A program made the position numbers and the translations under genes. From Collinsella sp. (GTDB lineage Bacteria; Actinomycetota; Coriobacteriia; Coriobacteriales; Coriobacteriaceae): a stretch of 21,398 nucleotides of DNA. Position 1 is the first letter of the stretch. Each line of letters starts with the position of its first letter. Of this stretch, positions 1 to 7,081 are shown piece by piece. Below the pieces are notes generated by a model, which saw only the letters and a program-made list of their open reading frames with translations, was not told where the DNA came from and did no database searches. The stretch lies in NCBI GenBank assembly GCA_014871665.1, contig WGSL01000030.1:1-21398 (forward strand). Direction: 5' to 3'.

Positions 1-56
1 CCCCTTTGTCGCATCGGCTTACTAGAAAAGTAAATATTGTTTCAAGCGAGTAGCCG

Positions 57-155
57 CCCGCCCGGGGCTTACCTATATCGTTCCACGCGCAGTTTCGCAG
101 CGAGCGAAGCGACGCGAGAATGTTTGAGCATGGGATGATATATAGGCGGGTCGGG
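57..155. repeat. Long imperfect inverted repeat downstream of dut
   Basis: Non-coding DNA left of dut folds on paper into a nested structure. CCTATAT at 72-78 pairs with ATATAGG at 140-146. The flanking CCCG copies at 57-60 and 61-64 can pair with CGGG at 152-155 and 147-150. Inside sits a short TTCGC/GCGAA stem (94-98 and 104-108) with a 5-base loop. It could end the dut transcript or be a copy of a dispersed repeat. No clean T-tract follows on either strand, so a standard intrinsic terminator is not supported. Nothing else is recognisable in positions 1-181. Confidence 0.35.
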
Positions 156-181
156 CCGGTCAGCGGACAGTACGTAAACGA

Positions 182-625
182 CTAAGCGACGCCGCTAGAA
201 CCGAAACCGCCGGCTCCTCGGTCGGTTTTATCTAGTTCTTCTACTTCTATGAGGTTGACCGTGGGGACTTCTTGGATGACGAGTTGGGCTATGCGGTCGC
301 CTTTGTTGATTTGGATATTGTTGGTGGGATCCAGGTTGATGAGGATAACCTTGAGTTCTCCTCGGTAGTGGGCGTCGATGAGGCCCGGCGTGTTGACTAT
401 AGACAGGCCCTGCTTGATAGCCAAGCCGCTGCGGGGCTGGACGAAGCCGGCGTAGCCATCGGGCAGGGCGATAGCCAGCCCAGTAGAGACCAGACGGCGT
501 TCGAAGGGCTTCAGGACGCAGTCCTCGTTGGAGCGCAAATCCAAGCCGGCATCAGTGGGATGGGCGTATTTGGGAAGCTCGACCGTGGGGTCGAGACGCT
601 TAATGTTAACGGTAATGTTGGACAT
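182..625 (-). CDS. dut: Deoxyuridine 5'-triphosphate nucleotidohydrolase (dUTPase)
   Basis: Hydrolyses dUTP to dUMP and pyrophosphate, which keeps uracil out of DNA and supplies dUMP for thymidylate synthesis. The 147-residue protein has the five motifs of trimeric dUTPases in order: AGLDLRS (26-32), PRSGLA (64-69), GLIDAHYRGELKV (81-93), GDRIAQLV (about 109-116) and the C-terminal Gly-rich arm RGAGGFGSSG (136-145), which closes over the substrate. Length is normal. The ATG is preceded by AAGGTGA inside the 3' end of nrdR, and only 4 bases separate the two genes, so dut is very probably translated from the nrdR transcript. Pairing a dNTP-pool enzyme with the ribonucleotide reductase repressor makes sense as a nucleotide-supply operon. 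Confidence 0.97.
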   Translation of the reverse strand: MSNITVNIKRLDPTVELPKYAHPTDAGLDLRSNEDCVLKPFERRLVSTGLAIALPDGYAGFVQPRSGLAIKQGLSIVNTPGLIDAHYRGELKVILINLDPTNNIQINKGDRIAQLVIQEVPTVNLIEVEELDKTDRGAGGFGSSGVA

Positions 626-629
626 GAAA

Positions 630-1073
630 TCACCTTAGCTTGTCGAGCTCTTGCAGAAACTCATCGACGTCTTTGAAATCGCGGTAGACCGAGGCAAAGC
701 GGATGTACGCCACCTTGTCAATCTTGGCCAAGCGCTTGAGCACCATGTCACCCAACTCATGAGACGTGACGGCCGTCAGCGTGCGAGAGCGCAGTTCGAC
801 CTCGATGTCGTCGATAATCTCATTGAGCTTCTTAGTGTCGATATCACGTTTGATGGTGGCGCGCATCAAGCCGACGAGCAGCTTATTGCGATCGAACCGC
901 TGCTTGGTTCCGTCCGACTTAATGACCTCAATTGGGTCTTCGCATCGCTCGAACGTTGTAAAGCGATAGTTACACGAGCAACATTCACGACGGCGCTTAA
1001 TGGTGTTATTTGACTCCTGCATACGGGAATCAACGCCGCGGGTATGTGCCTTGCCGCATTTGGGACAGCGCAT
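630..1073 (-). CDS. nrdR: Transcriptional repressor NrdR
   Basis: Represses ribonucleotide reductase genes in response to the ATP/dATP balance. The 147-residue protein starts with the four-Cys zinc ribbon (C3, C6, C31, C34; start MRCPKCGK and the RRRECCSCNYRFTTFE segment), followed by an ATP-cone domain (about 46-136) with the usual RFDRNKL and VAYIRFASVYRDF signatures. The start is fixed by the conserved N-terminus and by AGGAGG six bases upstream. It lies 51 bases after the LysM gene and directly before dut. A perfect 12-bp inverted repeat covers its start codon (separate entry). I saw no NrdR-box-like pair here, so autoregulation is not indicated; no reductase gene is in the window. Confidence 0.97.
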   Translation of the reverse strand: MRCPKCGKAHTRGVDSRMQESNNTIKRRRECCSCNYRFTTFERCEDPIEVIKSDGTKQRFDRNKLLVGLMRATIKRDIDTKKLNEIIDDIEVELRSRTLTAVTSHELGDMVLKRLAKIDKVAYIRFASVYRDFKDVDEFLQELDKLR

Positions 1074-1111
1074 GGTACCTCCTCTTAAACGATAACAAGG
1101 GTACCATGCGC
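1068..1111 (-). promoter_or_regulatory. Perfect 12-bp inverted repeat over the nrdR start codon
   Basis: On the coding strand GCGCATGGTACC is followed 20 bases later by its exact reverse complement GGTACCATGCGC. The right arm holds the nrdR ATG and second codon; the loop holds most of the ribosome binding site (AAGAGGA). Folded as RNA it would bury the start codon in a 12-bp stem. No T-run follows, so it does not look like a terminator. A translational switch on nrdR, an RNA processing site or a protein operator are all possible; the function is inferred. Confidence 0.6.
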
Positions 1112-1124
1112 AGCGCGATAATGA

Positions 1125-1577
1125 TTACGAACGAGCAGGAACCTTAAGATGCGCACCGGCGGCGAGCGAACCATGCTCCAGATGATTGACGCTACGAATC
1201 ATGTCGGAAGTCTCTTGCGTGGAAAGGCCTTCGATTGGATATTCCTCGGCAAGCGACCAAAGAGAATCGCCAGGCTGAACGCGAATGGTCTCGTAGGTAA
1301 CATTGGAAACGGACTCGGCATACGCGGCGTGACGAGCGCTAAAGACCGATGTAGCGAGGACAAAGAAGAGCGTAAGCGCAACGGCAACGGCGACAATCGT
1401 CGGAACCTTCAGGGCAACGCGGGCCGGCGCGACTACAGCCTGCTGATTGCGAGCAGGCTTTACGGTCAAAGGCTGAAAGCCGGAGCGGCCACCCTGAACA
1501 ACCGTAAAAGTGGGTTCTGCAGGCGTCTCGAGCTTAAGGGCGAGGTTTCCCTGGACCATATTCGTTGCGTTCATCAT
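1125..1577 (-). CDS. LysM membrane protein next to lexA, probable SOS cell-division inhibitor (YneA/DivS/ChiZ type)
   Basis: A 150-residue protein with a cytoplasmic N-terminal tail of about 56 residues, one membrane helix (about 57-78, hydrophobic stretch VAVAVALTLFFVLA) and an extracytoplasmic LysM domain (about 96-147, from YETIRVQPGDSLWSLAEEY to LKVPA). LysM binds peptidoglycan. The gene diverges from lexA across three SOS boxes. The same place is held by yneA in Bacillus subtilis, divS in Corynebacterium and Rv2719c (chiZ, between lexA and nrdR) in Mycobacterium, all SOS-induced division blockers, so that role is inferred from position and topology rather than sequence identity. Two ATGs are adjacent; GAGAGGAG lies 3 bases from the first and 6 from the second, so the second (1574) may be the real start. 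Confidence 0.85.
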   Translation of the reverse strand: MMNATNMVQGNLALKLETPAEPTFTVVQGGRSGFQPLTVKPARNQQAVVAPARVALKVPTIVAVAVALTLFFVLATSVFSARHAAYAESVSNVTYETIRVQPGDSLWSLAEEYPIEGLSTQETSDMIRSVNHLEHGSLAAGAHLKVPARS

Positions 1578-1609
1578 GTTCTCCTCTCGCGTGTTTTGCT
1601 GAGAACAGT

Positions 1610-1639
1610 TTTATCAAGCCGCGCGGACAAAAATGTCTA
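1610..1639 (-). promoter_or_regulatory. Candidate promoter of the LysM-nrdR-dut operon
   Basis: Reading leftwards, TAGACA (1634-1639) is 5/6 to the -35 consensus and is followed after 18 bases by GATAAA (1610-1615), 4/6 to -10. SOS box 1 lies five bases upstream of the -35 element, so LexA bound there could limit polymerase access. Predicted by eye only. Confidence 0.45.
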
Positions 1640-1644
1640 GCGCG

Positions 1645-1658
1645 AGAACGAATGTTCG
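1645..1658. promoter_or_regulatory. SOS box 1 (LexA operator)
   Basis: AGAACGAATGTTCG matches the Gram-positive LexA operator (CGAAC-N4-GTTCG) with both GAAC/GTTC half-sites intact and one outer base changed. It is the box nearest the LysM gene promoter. Confidence 0.85.
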
Positions 1659-1672
1659 GTTATTATTATCTT

Positions 1673-1686
1673 CGAACAGTTGTTCC
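1673..1686. promoter_or_regulatory. SOS box 2 (LexA operator)
   Basis: CGAACAGTTGTTCC has an intact CGAAC half-site and GTTC with correct 4-base spacing. It starts exactly 28 bp after box 1. A possible lexA promoter overlaps it: TTCGAA at 1671-1676, 17 bases, CAAAAT at 1694-1699. An alternative -10 is TATTAT at 1661-1669. The lexA promoter itself cannot be placed firmly. Confidence 0.9.
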
Positions 1687-1700
1687 TGTCAAGCAAAATT

Positions 1701-1714
1701 CGAACATTTGTTTG
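1701..1714. promoter_or_regulatory. SOS box 3 (LexA operator)
   Basis: CGAACATTTGTTTG keeps a perfect left half-site and a right half-site with one change (GTTT for GTTC). It starts exactly 28 bp after box 2 and lies 23 bases before the lexA start codon, where LexA would block lexA expression. Confidence 0.8.
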
Positions 1715-1737
1715 ACATGGGTAGAGAGGATGCCCTG

Positions 1738-2382
1738 ATGGCTCGCAAAATTACCAAGCGTCAGCAGCAAATTTACGACTTCATCAAGGAATATCAGCAG
1801 GAAAAGGGTTATCCACCCAGCGTGCGCGAGATGGCTTCTGCCGTGGGCCTTTCCTCCCCCAGCACCGTGCACGCCCATTTATCTGCCCTGGAGGCGCGCG
1901 GGCTACTCAAGCGCGATGCCACTAAACCGCGCGCCCTGGAACTCTTTAACGAGGACGGTTCCTCTGTCTCAATTTCTAAATCTGACGAGCCCACCGCACC
2001 TCGCGGAACGGTCTCGCTACCGCTCGTTGGTCGCGTCGCGGCTGGGATTCCCATTCTGGCCGAGCAGAATATCGAAGACACTTTTACTATCCCGACCGAA
2101 ATCGCCACTGATCAGGGTTCCTTTATCCTTGAGGTGCATGGGAGCTCAATGATCAATGTCGGCATCTTCAATGGCGATTACATCATCGTCCGTGAACAAA
2201 AGAGTGCCATGAACGGCGAAATTGTCGTGGCCATGATTGATGGTTCAGCGACCGTCAAGACGTTCTACAAGGAACAGGGACGCGTACGCCTGCAGCCTGA
2301 GAATGACACCATGGAGCCTATCTATGCAACGAATCCCGTTATCCTGGGCAAAGTCGTCGGCTTGATGCGCCGGTTCTCGTAA
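1738..2382 (+). CDS. lexA: SOS repressor LexA
   Basis: Represses SOS genes and cleaves itself when stimulated by RecA filaments on single-stranded DNA. The 214-residue protein has an N-terminal winged helix (about 1-65; QIYDFIKEY, GYPPSVREMASAVGLSSPSTVHAHL) and a C-terminal S24 peptidase domain. The self-cleavage bond is Ala102-Gly103 in GRVAAGIPI. The catalytic pair is Ser137 (HGSSM) and Lys174 (ATVKTF). The ATG at 1738 was chosen because AGAGAGGA lies 7 bases upstream and the protein then begins MARKITKRQQQ like other LexA proteins. The open frame extends upstream through SOS box 3, but those codons are not LexA-like. It is autoregulated through the upstream boxes, and its stop codon overlaps the next start (TAATG). 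Confidence 0.98.
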   Translation: MARKITKRQQQIYDFIKEYQQEKGYPPSVREMASAVGLSSPSTVHAHLSALEARGLLKRDATKPRALELFNEDGSSVSISKSDEPTAPRGTVSLPLVGRVAAGIPILAEQNIEDTFTIPTEIATDQGSFILEVHGSSMINVGIFNGDYIIVREQKSAMNGEIVVAMIDGSATVKTFYKEQGRVRLQPENDTMEPIYATNPVILGKVVGLMRRFS

Positions 2383-3086
2383 TGCAAAAACGCATCACCA
2401 TCTTTGATACCGTCCGCGGGTTTACGATGATTTCAATGGCAGGTTTTCACGCTTGCTACGATCTCGCCTACCTGTACGGTTGGGATATGCCCTGGTTTAC
2501 CCAGACTGTCTTTCAAGACATCTGGCGCGCTAGTATCAGCTGGGTATTTTTGTTTATCGCGGGTTGGATGTGCACGCTCTCACGCAACAATGCTAAACGA
2601 GCGGCCAAGTACGCTGCCGCGGCTTTGGTCGTCTGGATTGCAACAACGCTCGTATCGGTCGACGATTCAGTGAACTTTGGCATCATTTATTGCATGGCGG
2701 CGTGTACCGCTGTGGCAGCCGTAGCACGACCGATGCTTAAGAAAGTGCCCAGCACGTGGGGCATTGCGATATGCCTCGCCCTCTTCGCAGCGACATGGGG
2801 CATCCCGAAATCGACCTATTCATTCCCCTATTTGGCGTGGCTAGGATTTCCCGGCCCCTGGTTCGTTTCAGGCGACTATTATCCAATCATCCCGTTCATA
2901 TTCATGTATCTCACAGGATACTTTGCTGCGTGTACCGCTCAAAGATGTGAACATCCCGCCCCAAGCTGGGCCTACGCCAATCCCGTCCCGGCGCTCGCCA
3001 GCCTTGGACGTCATGCACTCCCCTTTTATCTGCTGCATCAGCCCATCATTCTGGGCATTTTGGAGCTCGCCTACTCGGTGCGATAA
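2382..3086 (+). CDS. DUF1624/HGSNAT-like integral membrane protein, possible acyltransferase
   Basis: A 234-residue polytopic protein with about seven hydrophobic segments. It carries the marks of the heparan-alpha-glucosaminide N-acetyltransferase-like (DUF1624) family: an N-terminal RITIFDTVRGFTMISM block with Asp9, Arg12-Gly13, His23 and Asp27; DYYPIIPFIFMYLTGY (about 165-180); and the C-terminal LGRHALPFYLLHQPI (208-222). Family members are thought to move acetyl groups across the membrane onto sugars; the bacterial substrate is unknown, so a cell-wall or surface sugar is only a guess. Its ATG overlaps the lexA stop in TAATG, so translation is probably coupled to lexA and the gene should be SOS-responsive. 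Its 3' end overlaps the convergent hflX by 16 bp. Confidence 0.85.
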   Translation: MQKRITIFDTVRGFTMISMAGFHACYDLAYLYGWDMPWFTQTVFQDIWRASISWVFLFIAGWMCTLSRNNAKRAAKYAAAALVVWIATTLVSVDDSVNFGIIYCMAACTAVAAVARPMLKKVPSTWGIAICLALFAATWGIPKSTYSFPYLAWLGFPGPWFVSGDYYPIIPFIFMYLTGYFAACTAQRCEHPAPSWAYANPVPALASLGRHALPFYLLHQPIILGILELAYSVR

Positions 3087-4360
3087 CGCTCGAGCCGCGG
3101 TGCAATACGGGCCGGCAGTTTCGCCACAATACGAACGCCGTCCTCAAGATATTCCTCGTGCAAAAGGGTTCCCTGCTCATGCACCAGCGTGATGAGGGCG
3201 CCCTCACGATACGGGATATCAGCAGAGAGCAACACATCGGTAGCAGCCGCCTCACGAGCAATACGGTCGACGAGATCGTCGAGTCCCTCGCCCGTCTGGG
3301 CCGAGAACAGCACGGCCTCGGGATAGCGACGACGGAAGCTCAATCGATCAACACTATCCAAAAGATCGATCTTATTGAATACGGTCAGCGTTAAACGCTC
3401 TCCAGCGCCGATCTCATCAAGCACGCGGTCGACAGCCTCCAGCTGTCGCTCATAGTCCTCGTCAGACGCATCTACGACTTTGAGAATTAAATCGGCACCC
3501 AACACCTCGGACAGCGTCGATTTAAAGGCATCGACCAAACCATGCGGCAGCTTTTGAATAAAGCCGACGGTATCGGTAATCGTCATGCCGCGACCGCCGG
3601 GCAGGCGATACGAACGCGTCGTCGGGTCGAGCGTAGCAAACAGCTTGTCCTGCGAAAGTACCGTAGAGCCGGTTAGGCGATTGAGCAACGTCGATTTACC
3701 GGCATTGGTATAACCGGCTAACGCGACGCGAAACGCCGGTGACTCAATGCGGCTCTTGGACTGGACATCGCGACGCTGTTCAACCTGCTTAAGCTCACGA
3801 CGAAGCGCGGCAATCTTATTGCGAATGAGTCGACGGTCAACCTCGAGCTGGCTTTCACCCTGCCCAAAGCGCGAACCGATGCCGCCGCGCGTCTGTTCCT
3901 TGGCGAGATGGCTCCACATGCCACGCAGACGAGGCAACAAATATTGAAGCTGTGCCAGCTGTACCTGTAGACGTCCCTCGCGCGTCTGAGCATGCAGGCC
4001 AAAGATATCCAAAATCAACGCCGTACGGTCAATAATCTTGACAGGTTCACCCACGGCTTTCTCAAGATAGGACTGCTGTGAGGGCGTCAGATCGTCATCG
4101 AAGATAACAACATCCGCATCCATGCGATGCACCAGGCCGCACAGCTCTTCAACCTTACCGGAACCGATAAACGATTTAGGATACGGCTTTACCAAACGCT
4201 GAGACAGGCGCGCCACGCACCGGGCACCAGCCGTATGGGCAAGGCGCTCCAGTTCATCAAGCGAGCGATCGAGCGGCCACGCATTGTCGCGCCACTCAAC
4301 ACCAACTAATATGGCACGCTCGGGCTCGGGTGCCGTAGGAACAAGGGGGAAACGGGCCAT
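3071..4360 (-). CDS. hflX: GTPase HflX
   Basis: A ribosome-associated GTPase that splits stalled or hibernating 70S ribosomes, notably under heat or antibiotic stress. The 429-residue protein has the HflX N-terminal domain (about 15-180), with the Gly-rich linker RGGIGSRFGQGESQLE and a helical arm (174-205), then the G domain: G1 GYTNAGKST (216-224), G3 DTVGF (263-267), G4 NKID (329-332) and G5 SAQ (353-355). Length is typical. The start ATG overlaps the miaA stop (TAATG), indicating translational coupling. miaA followed by hflX is a common bacterial neighbourhood; hfq, which sits between them in many species, is absent here. The 3' end overlaps the convergent DUF1624 gene by 16 bp, leaving no space for a separate terminator. 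Confidence 0.97.
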   Translation of the reverse strand: MARFPLVPTAPEPERAILVGVEWRDNAWPLDRSLDELERLAHTAGARCVARLSQRLVKPYPKSFIGSGKVEELCGLVHRMDADVVIFDDDLTPSQQSYLEKAVGEPVKIIDRTALILDIFGLHAQTREGRLQVQLAQLQYLLPRLRGMWSHLAKEQTRGGIGSRFGQGESQLEVDRRLIRNKIAALRRELKQVEQRRDVQSKSRIESPAFRVALAGYTNAGKSTLLNRLTGSTVLSQDKLFATLDPTTRSYRLPGGRGMTITDTVGFIQKLPHGLVDAFKSTLSEVLGADLILKVVDASDEDYERQLEAVDRVLDEIGAGERLTLTVFNKIDLLDSVDRLSFRRRYPEAVLFSAQTGEGLDDLVDRIAREAAATDVLLSADIPYREGALITLVHEQGTLLHEEYLEDGVRIVAKLPARIAPRLERYRTE

Positions 4361-5298
4361 TAGGCAGCCTCAATACAATGCAGGATGTCCTCAACGACCT
4401 CATCGATCGTAAACTTGTCCATATCGAACCACACGATGCGATCATCGCGTTTAAACCACGAAAGCTGGCGTTTGGCATAGCGACGCGAACGCATCTTGAT
4501 GAGTTCGCGAGCCTCATCCATAGAAATCACGCCATTGAAAGCATCGATAATCTCTTTATAGCCAATTGCCTGCATCGACGTCAGGGCATCTCCCAACCCC
4601 TGGTCCATAAGACCGCGAACCTCATCGACAAGACCCTGTTCAAACATCAGATCGACGCGCAGGTTAATGCGCTCGTAGAGCACCTCGCGATTACGCGTCA
4701 GACCAAACCATAGAGCATGATAATGCTCGCGCGGAACACTAAACTGACTTTTTTGCTGTGCATAGGAGATACCATCATCATGCATCTCGAGCGCACGAAT
4801 CACACGGCGCACATTATGGGGATGAATAACAGCAGCCGATTCTGGGTCGCGCTCGGCAAGCAGGGCATGCAGTTCTTCCTCGCCAATGCGCTCGGCAAGC
4901 TCCTGATAGCCCGCACGGCGATCGTCCTCAAGTTCGCCCGAGGGAAAGTCCATCTCATCGAGGGCGGCCTTGAGATACAACCCCGTACCTCCGCAAAAAA
5001 CCGGCAGGCAACCCAAACCAAGGAGACGTTCAACATGCGCGCGAGCGTCAGCCTGATAAAGCGCAGCAGAATATGCCACACCCGGCTCTACAATGTCGAC
5101 GAGACGCAGCGGCGCCGTACACTCATCGGGCGCCATCTTTGCGGTACCGATGTCCATGCCGCGGTAGATTTGCATCGCATCGCACGACAGCACTTCGGAC
5201 GAAAGACGAGCGGCCAAACGATCGGCAACATCACTCTTACCAACCGCCGTCGGACCGACGATCGCAACGGCGGAAAGACCTGCCCCGGGAGAAACCAT
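4360..5298 (-). CDS. miaA: tRNA dimethylallyltransferase MiaA
   Basis: Transfers a dimethylallyl group to N6 of adenosine 37 in tRNAs reading UNN codons, the substrate for MiaB. The 312-residue protein has the P-loop GPTAVGKS (15-22), the catalytic Asp40 in SCDAMQIYRGMDIGTAK, the GGTGLY motif (103-108), and the C-terminal tRNA-contact segments AIGYKEI and RSRRYAKRQLSWFKRD. Length is normal. Start and stop both form TAATG overlaps, with miaB upstream and hflX downstream, so the three genes are one translationally coupled set and the two enzymes of the ms2i6A37 pathway are made together. Confidence 0.98.
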   Translation of the reverse strand: MVSPGAGLSAVAIVGPTAVGKSDVADRLAARLSSEVLSCDAMQIYRGMDIGTAKMAPDECTAPLRLVDIVEPGVAYSAALYQADARAHVERLLGLGCLPVFCGGTGLYLKAALDEMDFPSGELEDDRRAGYQELAERIGEEELHALLAERDPESAAVIHPHNVRRVIRALEMHDDGISYAQQKSQFSVPREHYHALWFGLTRNREVLYERINLRVDLMFEQGLVDEVRGLMDQGLGDALTSMQAIGYKEIIDAFNGVISMDEARELIKMRSRRYAKRQLSWFKRDDRIVWFDMDKFTIDEVVEDILHCIEAA

Positions 5299-6674
5299 TA
5301 GCGCGGCTCGCCCACAACGGAGCCGGACAAATACCAGGTCTTGGCAACGTCAACGTCAACATCAACGATCTTGCCAACAAGCTGATCGATGCTGCAACCC
5401 TCGGGGATAGGCGCATGCACGGTCTGATTCTTGGGGCTCTTGCCCAGCAGGACCGCGTCGTTCTTTTTACTCGTTCCCTCAATGAGCGCCGGCACCACAG
5501 TATGAAGCTCACCCTGGTTATACTCGTGTGCCGTGGTCTCGATAACCTTAACCAGGCGGTTGAAACGCTCGAGAATAACCTCATGCGGCGTAGGATCGTC
5601 AATCTCGGCGGCCGGGGTACCGGCGCGCTTGGAATAGATGAAGGTATAGGCCTGGGCATAGCGGACCGTCTCGGCAAGCGAGAGCGTCTGCTCAAAGTCT
5701 TCTTCAGTCTCGCCCGGGAAGCCAACGATAATGTCGGTCGAGAGCGCGATATCGGGCATACGGTTGCGAATGCGATCGACCAGGCCCAAATAGTCCTCGC
5801 GTGTATAACGGCGATTCATCTCTTTGAGGATCCGAGTCGAACCTGACTGGACGGCCAAGTGCAGCTGCGGCATAACGGCAGGCGTCTCGGCCATAGCGTC
5901 GATGGTCTCGGGCAGTAGATCCTTGGGATGCGAAGACGTAAAGAAGATGCGCTCCACGCCCGTATCGCCCACGGCACGCAGCAGATCGGCAAAACGCGGC
6001 TTGCCAAACAGATCGCGACCATATGAGTTAACGTTTTGGCCCAGCAGCGTAATCTCACGCACGCCCTGGCGCACCAAACCGGTCACCTCGTCGACAATTT
6101 CCTCGAAGGGGCGACTCTTTTCGCGACCGCGCACGTACGGCACGATGCAATAGGTGCAGAAATTATTGCAGCCCGTCATGATGGGCACCCAGGCGTGATA
6201 CTGGGTCTCGCGATGCCACGGCATGCTCATGGCATCCGTATCCTCATGCTCATTGGTGCGGATATGACGCTTGCCGTCAAGGAACGCCTCGGCAATGAGC
6301 TCGGCCACATGTGCGATAGAATGCGTACCAAAGATGACATTGACGTTATCGACGTTGGTGAGCAGGCCCTCGCCATCGCGCTGCGCGATGCAACCACCAA
6401 CGGCAACCACGCGCTTACCCGAAGGCGAAGGCGGCAGGCTTTTGCAGGAATTGCACTGACCGTACAGGCGAGTATCGGCGGCCTCGCGCACGCAGCATGT
6501 CATGAAGACAACGATATCGGCATGCTCGGGATCGAGCGCCATGAGGCAGCCATACGAATCGAGCAGACCGCTCACACGCTCGGAGTCGTGCTGATTCATC
6601 TGGCAGCCAAAGGTGCGGATAAAGTAGGTTTTACCGGCAAGAATATCGCGTACGGAACGCTGGTCCATGTGCAT
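5298..6674 (-). CDS. miaB: tRNA-2-methylthio-N6-dimethylallyladenosine synthase MiaB
   Basis: A radical-SAM methylthiotransferase that adds a methylthio group to C2 of i6A37 in tRNA. The 458-residue protein has the N-terminal UPF0004 domain with three auxiliary-cluster cysteines (C24 in FGCQMNQHDSE, C60 in MTCCVREAA, C95 in GGCIAQ), the radical-SAM CX3CX2C motif in GCNNFCTYC (C169, C173, C176), and a C-terminal TRAM domain (about 385-455). The usual NTC of this family reads MTC here, with an extra Cys at 61; all cluster cysteines are kept. Two starts are possible: AGGA lies 3 bases before the first ATG and 9 before the ATG at residue 3 (6668), which may be the true one. It follows spoVS by 39 bases without a visible terminator. 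Confidence 0.97.
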   Translation of the reverse strand: MHMDQRSVRDILAGKTYFIRTFGCQMNQHDSERVSGLLDSYGCLMALDPEHADIVVFMTCCVREAADTRLYGQCNSCKSLPPSPSGKRVVAVGGCIAQRDGEGLLTNVDNVNVIFGTHSIAHVAELIAEAFLDGKRHIRTNEHEDTDAMSMPWHRETQYHAWVPIMTGCNNFCTYCIVPYVRGREKSRPFEEIVDEVTGLVRQGVREITLLGQNVNSYGRDLFGKPRFADLLRAVGDTGVERIFFTSSHPKDLLPETIDAMAETPAVMPQLHLAVQSGSTRILKEMNRRYTREDYLGLVDRIRNRMPDIALSTDIIVGFPGETEEDFEQTLSLAETVRYAQAYTFIYSKRAGTPAAEIDDPTPHEVILERFNRLVKVIETTAHEYNQGELHTVVPALIEGTSKKNDAVLLGKSPKNQTVHAPIPEGCSIDQLVGKIVDVDVDVAKTWYLSGSVVGEPR

Positions 6675-6713
6675 AAGTCCTAACGATGGGGAGCGAAACG
6701 AGGCAAGCAGAAG

Positions 6714-7031
6714 CTATGCCACAGGCTTAACATCATCCATGACGACGTTATCCATAGCAGCTCGATTGATCTGGTGAACGTAGATAGAAAGGCGGATGGC
6801 CGTGCGCGACTCCCCGTTAATGAGGATGTCGGAGAACACGGGCGCGCAGGAAATATCAAAACCGGTTGGAATCAAAAAACCGCGCGCGATAGCCACGGCC
6901 TTAATGGCCTGGTTGACAGCACCAGCGCCGACACACTGGATGTTGACGGGTACACCATCCTTGACCATGCCGGCGATGGCGCCGGCAACGGACGCGGGCG
7001 ATGATTTGCTTGATACCTTCAGGCAATCCAT
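6714..7031 (-). CDS. spoVS: SpoVS-family protein
   Basis: A 105-residue member of the SpoVS family, small proteins with an Alba-like fold. In Bacillus subtilis SpoVS affects sporulation and septation, but relatives occur in non-sporulating bacteria. Signature stretches are LKVSSKSSPASVAGAIAGM (4-22), GAGAVNQAIKAVAIARGF (35-52) and SDILINGESRTAIRLSI (67-83). The ATG at 7031 was chosen because GCAGGAG lies 7 bases upstream and the protein then begins like SpoVS; the frame stays open for 25 codons upstream but they are not SpoVS-like. Roughly 20 residues at the C-terminus (IYVHQINR to VKPVA) go beyond the usual 86-residue length. It sits between the RNase Y/ATPase pair and miaB, as spoVS follows rny-ymdB in Bacillus. 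Confidence 0.95.
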   Translation of the reverse strand: MDCLKVSSKSSPASVAGAIAGMVKDGVPVNIQCVGAGAVNQAIKAVAIARGFLIPTGFDISCAPVFSDILINGESRTAIRLSIYVHQINRAAMDNVVMDDVKPVA

Positions 7032-7081
7032 GAAGAAACTCCTGCGTTTAAAAGTACGTTTTAACTGCAATAACTGTATCG

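Noticed and set aside
1712..1717. Perfect TTGACA as the lexA -35 element
   Set aside because: A -10 element 17 bases downstream would fall at the lexA start codon and no such hexamer is present.
1633..1737. Longer LexA with 35 extra N-terminal residues
   Set aside because: The extra codons run through SOS boxes and the candidate promoter, and LexA proteins begin at the ATG at 1738 with a good ribosome site.
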